Both the position numbers and the translations under genes were made by a program. A stretch of DNA of 19,437 nt from Prevotella sp. CAG:1320 (GTDB taxonomy: Bacteria > Bacteroidota > Bacteroidia > Bacteroidales > Bacteroidaceae), in contig FR882120.1 of assembly GCA_000435635.1 (NCBI GenBank), positions 11,036-30,472 on the forward strand, read 5' to 3'. The notes beneath the pieces were generated by a model, which saw nothing but the letters and a program-made list of their open reading frames with translations, searched no databases and was not told the DNA's origin. Below, in pieces: positions 14,272 to 19,437 of the stretch (position 1 is its first letter; the number at the start of each line of letters is the position of its first letter).

Positions 14272-15192
14272 ATGAAGAAAATCTTTACGCTTATTACCAT
14301 GGCCGTCATGGCCATGACGGCCATGGCCGAGGATTATAAGGGAGCGATGACCATTCAACTGGGTGACGGAGAACCCATGGAGCAAGAGTCTACCATCTCG
14401 GTAACGGAAAGTGAGGGCAAATACACGCTTTCCTTGGCAGATTTCTCGTTTGAGGGATATCCATTGGGTGATATCACCTTGACGGATTTGCAGAACGAGG
14501 CAACCGATGGCACCATTCACTTGACTGCGAAAACCACGGTTGAGATTCCACTGTTTGAGAGAATGCCTTTGCCTCTCACTTTAGACGCTACGATAGACAA
14601 GCGCAACGTGCTGAAGACAAAGATTTCCATCGATGTCATGGGAGCTTTCACTGTGTTCGTGGATTTCGCTTCCACCCCAGAAGTGACTACCTACAAGGGA
14701 GATTTGGCCATAGACCTTGGCACGGGCACACCTGCAGAGCAATCTGCCGAGATAGAGGTGATGAAGTCAAACGACATTTACACCCTTACGCTGAAAGATT
14801 TCAATTTCATGGGATCATTGGCTCTCGGTGACATCCAGATGGCTGGTTTGAAGAATGCCGCTACAGATGGCACGCTGGCGTTGGCTTATGATGGCATGGT
14901 GGAAGTGGCTACTTTCGGAGAAATGCCCTTGACGCTTCAAGCAACTATAGACAAGGCAGATGTGCTCAATGCCGTCATTGGCATTACAGTCCCCATAGTG
15001 GGTGAGGTAAAGGTCAATTTTACCAGCACCGAGAGCACGGACATCTCCTCCGTGGAGACCGAGGCCGGAAACGGCGACGAGGTGGTGGCCATCTACGACC
15101 TGCAAGGCCGCAAGGTGACCGATACCAACAAGAAGGGCATCTACATCTTGCGCAAGGCCGACGGCACTACCACCAAGGTCTATAAGAAATAA
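14272..15192 (+). CDS. Secreted protein with two calycin-like domains and a degenerate sorting-type tail
   Basis: A 306-residue exported protein. The signal peptide MKKIFTLITMAVMAMTAMA is followed by ED. Two homologous calycin-like beta-barrel domains follow, at about residues 20-130 and 135-250. Both show the order YKG-x-I-LG-G-P, E/I-YTL-L-DF-F, LGDI, ATDGT, MPL-L-ATIDK and V-F-ST, so they arose by internal duplication. The C-terminus (about 262-306) has AIYDLQGRKVTDTNKKGIYI, then a basic end TTKVYKK. This resembles the short T9SS-like or Prevotella-type tails of secreted Bacteroidales proteins, but it is shorter than a full Por_Secre_tail. An AAAGGA sequence lies about 10 bases before the ATG. 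It is the last gene of the cassette, before a strong hairpin. Calycin-type barrels often bind small hydrophobic ligands; no ligand can be inferred here. Confidence 0.85.
   Translation: MKKIFTLITMAVMAMTAMAEDYKGAMTIQLGDGEPMEQESTISVTESEGKYTLSLADFSFEGYPLGDITLTDLQNEATDGTIHLTAKTTVEIPLFERMPLPLTLDATIDKRNVLKTKISIDVMGAFTVFVDFASTPEVTTYKGDLAIDLGTGTPAEQSAEIEVMKSNDIYTLTLKDFNFMGSLALGDIQMAGLKNAATDGTLALAYDGMVEVATFGEMPLTLQATIDKADVLNAVIGITVPIVGEVKVNFTSTESTDISSVETEAGNGDEVVAIYDLQGRKVTDTNKKGIYILRKADGTTTKVYKK
14297..14326. repeat. Perfect 30-bp palindrome inside the calycin gene's signal-peptide codons
   Basis: Bases 14297-14311 are the exact reverse complement of 14312-14326, with no spacer. The unit is built from ATGGCC/GGCCAT steps and encodes the Met/Ala-rich h-region of the signal peptide. 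In mRNA it could fold into a strong hairpin beginning about 25 bases after the start codon. Confidence 0.9.
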
Positions 15193-15233
15193 AGAACATG
15201 GAGCGTTCACTCTGAGGAGAGACAACTACATAA

Positions 15234-15280
15234 AAATCCCTGCCTTGTTATCCAGGACTTGGATAAACAGGCAGGGATTT
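15234..15280 (+). terminator. Hairpin terminator after the surface cassette
   Basis: Arms 15234-15253 and 15261-15280 pair over 20 bases with two mismatches around a 7-base loop; the outer stem pairs ATCCCTGCCT with AGGCAGGGAT. The plus-strand stem is followed by TTTCTCG, and the outer bases are A-rich on the left (AAAAA at 15232-15236), so it could also serve transcription from the opposite side. It lies 41 bases after the calycin-like stop codon and upstream of the convergent end of ispG. Confidence 0.75.
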
Positions 15281-15322
15281 CTCGTCTATATCCCTCCTGA
15301 AGTCTAATGACTTTACTTGGGT

Positions 15323-15487
15323 AATTAACGTCGTGAATTCGATGAGAAGTCTCAGCAAACCGACAGGCCTTCGCAAGTGGCAATTTTATTCAGCCATCTT
15401 GCTTGCTGAGACGCAAGAATGCGTCTCTACACTTTGGCAATGACAGGTTATGTGCGCAAGCTGAGATTCGTCGAATTTACGTAAATT
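15323..15487. repeat. MITE/REP-like relic with imperfect terminal inverted repeats
   Basis: In the convergent gap, 15323-15356 and 15460-15487 are imperfect reverse complements. Matching blocks include AATTAACGT against AATTTACGT, AATTCGATGA against AATTCGACGA, and TCTCAGC exactly, separated by small indels. They flank about 100 bp that contains a separate perfect palindrome (15408-15427). No reading frame is evident inside. The right end just reaches the ispG stop codon. The layout resembles a small non-autonomous repeat or its remains; whether it occurs elsewhere in the genome cannot be seen here. Confidence 0.45.
15408..15427. repeat. Perfect small palindrome (GAGACGCA / TGCGTCTC)
   Basis: An 8-bp stem, 15408-15415 with 15420-15427, closes a 4-base AGAA loop. 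From memory, GAGACGC...GCGTCTC palindromes recur between genes in several Bacteroidetes and cyanobacterial genomes. Here it lies 59 bases past the ispG stop codon and could form part of that operon's terminator on the minus strand, although no T-run follows on that strand. Confidence 0.7.
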
Positions 15488-17360
15488 AGCGCTTCTTCTG
15501 GTCGCTCTCTATGAGGGCGAGCAAATGGGCTACGGCCTCTTCTTGCGGGATGTTCTTCTCTATGCACTCTTGTTTTCGATATAGACTAACACGGTTGGGG
15601 CCTGCTCCCACATAGCCATAGTCCGCGTCGGCCATTTCTCCAGGGCCGTTTACGATACATCCCATAATGCCTATCTTGAGCCCTTTCAGGTGGGCGGTGG
15701 CCTCTTTTATCTTGGCGATAGTCTCTCGCAGGTCGTAAAGCGTTCGGCCGCAACCAGGACAGCTGATGTATTCCGTCTTTGAGGTACGCAGGCGAGCGGC
15801 TTGCAAGATATTGAAGGCAGTCTCATCGATGTCTTTTATAGCCAGGTCACCATTGTTCATCAACCAGATACCATCCGTAAATCCGTCTATCAGCAACGCA
15901 CCCATGTCCGCGGCGGCTTCCAGTTGGAAGTCTTCTTTTTCCGTTCGCGAGTGTTGATACATCTGCGTAAATATTACGGGATTGGTTATTCCCGCCTTCA
16001 TGAGGTCATGCACTAAGGCCCGTTGGTCACCTAACCGGTTCTTGTGATTGCTTACGCAGACCACCACCACTTCGGGACGCGCCTTCAGGCAAGCCAGATA
16101 TTCCTCGCTGTTGGCTCCATATTGCAACACCAGGAATTTCATTTCCGACGGTATTGTAGTCAACATGGGTATGGCCGTGACGGGAAAAATAGGGTATACT
16201 TGGGCGTTAGCCATGGCAGGATTGGCTTTCACGCTGGCGTAGGCGGTGTAGTCCACGAGGTATTTGGCCTTTTGGCTTACCTCATTGGGAATGTCGCTAC
16301 CTATATATATATAGTCAGCGGCCATGTCCGCGTTGCCACTCAAGTAGGCGGGTTTGCCATTTTGGTTGCTGATGACCACTGGTACGTTGTCGCCGCCAAT
16401 GTTTCCCACGGCATGTGTCTTCCTGCGCCGCGGTTTAACCCAATTGAAATCGGGAGCCGTTTCGGCGGGGATGAGTACATGGTTTTTCCTTTTGGAAATA
16501 TAATCCACTAAGTGACGGGCGACGGGAATCTCTGCCGCGGGTTCCTCACTTAGGCTTACGCGGATGGTATCTCCAATGCCATCGGCCAATAAAGCTCCAA
16601 TGCCCACGGCACTCTTGATGCGTCCATCCTCACCTTCTCCTGCCTCGGTGACACCCAGGTGCAACGGGAAGCGCATGCCTTCCTGCTCCATCCTGCATAC
16701 TAACAAGCGCACGGATTGCACCATGACCACTGTGTTAGAGGACTTGATGCTGATGACCACGTCGGTGAAGTTCTCTTTCCGGCATACCCGCAAGAATTCC
16801 ATGCAACTCTCCACGATGCCCTCTGGCGTGTCGCCATAGCGATTGCGGATGCGGTCAGACAGCGAACCATGGTTTACGCCTATGCGCACGGCGGTGTGAT
16901 GCTCTTTGCAGATGCGCAAGAAAGGGATTAGGCGATCTTCAATCTTTTGCAGCTCGGCGGCGTATTCCTCGTCCGTGTAGTCAATCTTGATAAACTTACG
17001 GGCGGGGTCGGTATAGTTGCCGGGATTTATTCTTACTTTCTCGGCATAGAGAGCGGCCACGTCTGCCACGTTGGGATTGAAGTGCACGTCCGCCACCAAT
17101 GGTGTGTCATAGCCGTCTGCCCTGATAGCGGCATTGATATTCCGCAGGTTTTCCGCCTCTCGGCTGCCTTGTGTGGTGAATCTTACCAACTCACCGCCTG
17201 CCTTGATGATTTCTTCCGCCTGTTTGACACATGCCTCGGTGTCATTGGTGTTGGTAGTGGTCATTGACTGAACCCTGACAGGATTGTCGCCTCCCATATC
17301 CAATGCTCCTACGTGTACTACAGATGTCTCACGGCGGTGATAGTTGAAAAGGTCTATCAT
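15486..17360 (-). CDS. ispG: 4-hydroxy-3-methylbut-2-enyl diphosphate synthase IspG (GcpE), long form
   Basis: Fe-S enzyme of the MEP isoprenoid pathway that reduces methylerythritol cyclodiphosphate to HMBPP. The N-terminal TIM barrel covers about residues 1-290 (RVQSMTTTNTNDTEACVKQ, LVADVHFNPNVA, VRIGVNHGSLSDRI). The C-terminal [4Fe-4S] domain has ligands C534 and C537 (ISCPGCGRTL) and C568 (GIMGCIVNGPGEMADADYGY). At 624 residues it is much longer than the about 370-residue E. coli type, because an extra domain of roughly 230 residues (about 295-525) lies between barrel and cluster domain, as in plants, Chlamydia and other Bacteroidetes. It starts 8 bases after purE and is the last gene of the rpoN-PAP2-purE-ispG operon. 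Confidence 0.97.
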   Translation of the reverse strand: MIDLFNYHRRETSVVHVGALDMGGDNPVRVQSMTTTNTNDTEACVKQAEEIIKAGGELVRFTTQGSREAENLRNINAAIRADGYDTPLVADVHFNPNVADVAALYAEKVRINPGNYTDPARKFIKIDYTDEEYAAELQKIEDRLIPFLRICKEHHTAVRIGVNHGSLSDRIRNRYGDTPEGIVESCMEFLRVCRKENFTDVVISIKSSNTVVMVQSVRLLVCRMEQEGMRFPLHLGVTEAGEGEDGRIKSAVGIGALLADGIGDTIRVSLSEEPAAEIPVARHLVDYISKRKNHVLIPAETAPDFNWVKPRRRKTHAVGNIGGDNVPVVISNQNGKPAYLSGNADMAADYIYIGSDIPNEVSQKAKYLVDYTAYASVKANPAMANAQVYPIFPVTAIPMLTTIPSEMKFLVLQYGANSEEYLACLKARPEVVVVCVSNHKNRLGDQRALVHDLMKAGITNPVIFTQMYQHSRTEKEDFQLEAAADMGALLIDGFTDGIWLMNNGDLAIKDIDETAFNILQAARLRTSKTEYISCPGCGRTLYDLRETIAKIKEATAHLKGLKIGIMGCIVNGPGEMADADYGYVGAGPNRVSLYRKQECIEKNIPQEEAVAHLLALIESDQKKR

Positions 17361-17368
17361 CTTGTTTT

Positions 17369-17878
17369 TTAGTTGGTCTTGTAAGCGTAATCCTTGATGG
17401 CGGCCAAGTCTTGGTTGGCCTTTTCAATCTTGGCTCCCAGTCCGGCCTTCCACGCTTCTACCTTGGCGGCCACGTCCTCGTCAGCCAGCGCAATCATCTC
17501 CGCGGCGAGGATGGCTGCGTTTTGGGCGGCGTTTACGCCTACTGTGGCCACGGGGATGCCAGGAGGCATCTGGATGATAGAGAGCATGGCGTCCAGTCCG
17601 TCAAGCATTCCCTTGATGGGCACGCCAATGACGGGGAGGGGCGTAGAAGCCGCTATCACGCCAGGTAACGCGGCGGCCATTCCCGCGGCGGCAATGATGA
17701 CTTTCACGCCTCTTTCCTTGGCGCCCTTGGCAAAGGCTTCCACCGCGTCGGGCGTACGATGCGCCGACAAGGCGTTTACCTCAAAGGGTATCTGGTTGTC
17801 GTCTAGCCATTTGCAGGCTTTCTCCATGACGGGCAGGTCGCTGGTGCTGCCCATGATAATACTTACTAATGGTTTCAT
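17369..17878 (-). CDS. purE: N5-carboxyaminoimidazole ribonucleotide mutase PurE
   Basis: Purine biosynthesis enzyme that isomerises N5-CAIR to CAIR. The 169-residue protein has the phosphate-binding GSTSD at residues 10-14, SAHRTP at 38-43 with the catalytic His, AAGMAAALPGV at about 64-74, and PLPVIGVPIKG followed by the LLSIIQMP-like stretch (AMLSIIQMPPGIPVATVGVNAAQNAA). These are class I features, which imply a partner PurK elsewhere in the genome. Length is typical. It is encoded 8 bases upstream of ispG and 39 bases downstream of the PAP2 gene, so it is probably cotranscribed with both. The region 17879-17917 between PAP2 and purE is AT-rich and shows no clear promoter. Confidence 0.97.
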   Translation of the reverse strand: MKPLVSIIMGSTSDLPVMEKACKWLDDNQIPFEVNALSAHRTPDAVEAFAKGAKERGVKVIIAAAGMAAALPGVIAASTPLPVIGVPIKGMLDGLDAMLSIIQMPPGIPVATVGVNAAQNAAILAAEMIALADEDVAAKVEAWKAGLGAKIEKANQDLAAIKDYAYKTN

Positions 17879-17917
17879 GTCTTATCTGTTTTTATGTTAT
17901 GTTTGTCTTTTCTTCTA

Positions 17918-18529
17918 TTATATAATAAGGTATGCGCAGAGCAGGCCCACGAAGAAGCCCACTACCACCTGCGCCAAGGAGTGTTGGCGCAATATCATGC
18001 GGCTGCTTCCCACCATGCCCGCTATGATGAGCGTCAGGCAGAGCCACCAGGTGGGATTGAAAGCGAATCTTTCGGCGTAGGCCAGCAATGCTCCCGCCAT
18101 ACCGCCGATAGCCGCTGTGTGCGTGGATATCTTCCACCATATATTGATGAAAGCGCACGCCATCTGCACCAAAAGAGCGGCGATGAGCACGATGCTCAAC
18201 ACGCGTGGGACATGGCGATATTCCAGATAGAAGAAACAGCCGCAATAGCAGAGTATGGAGATGATATAGGGCACGATGCGCCTTTCCTTGTGTCCCAGTT
18301 CGATAGGTGACCATCCCTGGAATTTGCGGTAAAGATGGATGAGCAGCGAGGGCATCAGCACGGTGAACATATAGATGAACATCAGCATGTAGAGCTTGTA
18401 GCCCAACGGGAGTATGGCCATGTAAGTGAAAATGAACAGGATGATGAGCCCTACCATAGGCAGGTAGAAAGGCGTGAAAAGCATGCTCAGTATCCTGGCG
18501 GCCAATATGATATTCTTTTCTCTCAACAT
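17918..18529 (-). CDS. Small PAP2-family membrane protein
   Basis: A 203-residue integral membrane protein with about five or six hydrophobic helices (about 20-38, 46-64, 86-102, 108-130, 140-150, 161-175, 186-203). The PAP2 motifs are partly present: KERRIVP at 81-87 replaces KxxxxxxRP, STHTAA at 136-140 holds the conserved H137, and SSRMILRQHSLAQVVVG carries R177 and H183 with Q187 where the classical Asp stands. It probably hydrolyses a lipid phosphate or pyrophosphate, for example undecaprenyl pyrophosphate or a phosphatidate, on the periplasmic side. Another frame over the same bases gives 222 residues but is His/Arg-rich and lacks family features, so this frame is chosen. It lies between rpoN (27-bp gap) and purE. 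Confidence 0.82.
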   Translation of the reverse strand: MLREKNIILAARILSMLFTPFYLPMVGLIILFIFTYMAILPLGYKLYMLMFIYMFTVLMPSLLIHLYRKFQGWSPIELGHKERRIVPYIISILCYCGCFFYLEYRHVPRVLSIVLIAALLVQMACAFINIWWKISTHTAAIGGMAGALLAYAERFAFNPTWWLCLTLIIAGMVGSSRMILRQHSLAQVVVGFFVGLLCAYLII

Positions 18530-18556
18530 TGTCTTGGTTGATAATCATCAGTCGGG

Positions 18557-19437
18557 TCATCCTTTGCGTAGCCTGGCCACGGGGATGCCCATCTGTTCCC
18601 TATACTTGGAGATTGTACGCCGCGCCACGGGGAAGCCTTTCTCTTGCATTTTCTTGGTTAGCGCTTCATCGCTCATGGGCTTACGCTTGTCTTCTTTCTC
18701 GATGAGTTCCCTTAACGCCACCTTCATCTTTCGGGTGGATAGCTCCTCGCCGCTTTCCGTGGTATAGCTGTCGGTGAAGAAGAAGCGCAGAGGAAAAGTG
18801 CCCCATTTAGTTTGCGCGTACTTCACGTTGCTTACCCTGGAGATGGTAGACTTGTCCAATCCCGTGCGCTCTTCCAGGTCTTTCAATATCATGGGACGCA
18901 ATTCAGTCTCGTCTCCATCTTGGAAAAACTTGCGCTGTATGTCTATGATGGCCTTCATGGTGACCATCAGGGTATGGCGGCGTTGCTCTATGGCGTTGAT
19001 GAAGCCTTGCGCCCGCTCCGTTTTCTCTTGGGCGTAGAGCAGGGCTTCTTTCTCTTGTTTGGTTTTCTTCTTTCCTTTCAGGCTGTTTATGAGTTGCTTG
19101 AACGAGGGAGCCACGGTCAATTCCGGAAGGTCTCCTTGGTTGAGCGAGAAGGTGATGGTGCCGTCATCGGCCGTGTCTACGATGAAGTCGGGCGTAATCT
19201 GTTGCAGGTTCCTGCCCTCAGTCTCTCCCAGGGCGGCGCCAGGTTTGGGATTCAGCTTGCGGACCCCTTCCCTGAGGGTTCCCATTTGGGTATCGTTGAA
19301 CCCCATTTCCTCTTGTATCTTGTCCCAATGCTTTTTGGTGAACTCGTCGTAATGCTGAGTGATGAGCTCCCGGAGGGCTTCCCTTATCCTGCTTTCCGGC
19401 ATTCTTTCCACTTGCAGCAACAGGCATTCCTGCAAAT
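18557..19437 (-). CDS. rpoN: RNA polymerase sigma-54 factor RpoN, N-terminus missing
   Basis: C-terminal 293 or so codons of sigma-54, which directs RNA polymerase to -24/-12 promoters and needs AAA+ activators. The visible part starts inside the core-binding domain with a leucine codon in LQECLLLQVERM, which is internal, not a start; the two edge bases fit a preceding Asp. The DNA-binding domain follows: RPMILKDLEERTGLDKSTISRVSN is the helix-turn-helix region, then YAQTKWGTFPLRFFFTD, and the RpoN box ARRTISKYRE at about 18596-18625, close to the end. Full-length proteins are about 480-500 residues, so some 190-200 are outside the window. It is the first visible gene of the operon that continues into PAP2, purE and ispG. 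Confidence 0.97.
   Translation of the reverse strand, partial: LQECLLLQVERMPESRIREALRELITQHYDEFTKKHWDKIQEEMGFNDTQMGTLREGVRKLNPKPGAALGETEGRNLQQITPDFIVDTADDGTITFSLNQGDLPELTVAPSFKQLINSLKGKKKTKQEKEALLYAQEKTERAQGFINAIEQRRHTLMVTMKAIIDIQRKFFQDGDETELRPMILKDLEERTGLDKSTISRVSNVKYAQTKWGTFPLRFFFTDSYTTESGEELSTRKMKVALRELIEKEDKRKPMSDEALTKKMQEKGFPVARRTISKYREQMGIPVARLRKG

Noticed and set aside
17394..18080. 228-residue plus-strand frame opposite purE
   Set aside because: Ala/Met/Thr-rich mirror of the Ala-rich PurE sequence; no domain, and purE is certain on the other strand.
17892..18560. 222-residue minus-strand frame overlapping the small PAP2 gene
   Set aside because: It is rich in His and Arg with no membrane helices. 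The overlapping 203-residue frame has PAP2 motifs and proper helices.
1..19437. Search for tRNA, rRNA, CRISPR, integrase, transposase, toxin-antitoxin or phage genes
   Set aside because: No cloverleaf-like sequence, regularly spaced direct repeats or such protein families were seen by eye. The gaps are short, and the only repeats are the hairpins and the relic listed.

Overview
The window looks like chromosomal DNA from a member of the Bacteroidales, most likely a Prevotellaceae- or Muribaculaceae-like gut or oral commensal. The reasons are: promoter-like TTTG-N20-TAnnTTTG elements, a long (624-residue) IspG, a PCMD-domain lipoprotein next to an outer-membrane barrel and a calycin-like secreted protein with a degenerate sorting-type tail, and generally poor Shine-Dalgarno sites. 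Base composition is near 50% GC in the parts I sampled. I see no phage, plasmid, integrase or insertion-sequence gene, no tRNA or rRNA, and no CRISPR array. The species assignment is inference.

Region 1 (1-6974, minus strand) is a compact envelope operon. It is read from a good Bacteroidetes-type promoter at 6943-6974 through an extended-SDR epimerase/reductase, a PAP2_3-type membrane phosphatase/phosphotransferase overlapping it by four bases, the tRNA-modifying enzyme miaB, an MsbA-like ABC exporter, a lipid A/LpxL-family acyltransferase, and a GT8 glycosyltransferase cut by the window edge. Except for miaB, every gene points to building and moving membrane lipids and lipopolysaccharide.

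Region 2 (7059-12259, plus strand) runs divergently: RNase R (rnr), a GT4 and a GT2 glycosyltransferase joined by a four-base ATGA overlap, then a 172-bp gap carrying a striking 33-bp-arm hairpin, then a classical SDR oxidoreductase.

Region 3 (12284-15280, plus strand) is a three-gene surface cassette behind its own promoter-like sequence: PCMD lipoprotein, outer-membrane beta-barrel, and a two-domain calycin-like secreted protein whose signal-peptide DNA contains a perfect 30-bp palindrome. It ends at a strong hairpin. The function of this cassette is unknown and it is the best candidate here for an undescribed system.

Region 4 (15323-19437, minus strand) begins with a repeat-like relic in the convergent gap. 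It then holds a housekeeping operon, transcribed rpoN (partial) - PAP2 protein - purE - ispG: a sigma-54 factor, a small membrane PAP2 protein, a purine enzyme and an isoprenoid (MEP) enzyme.
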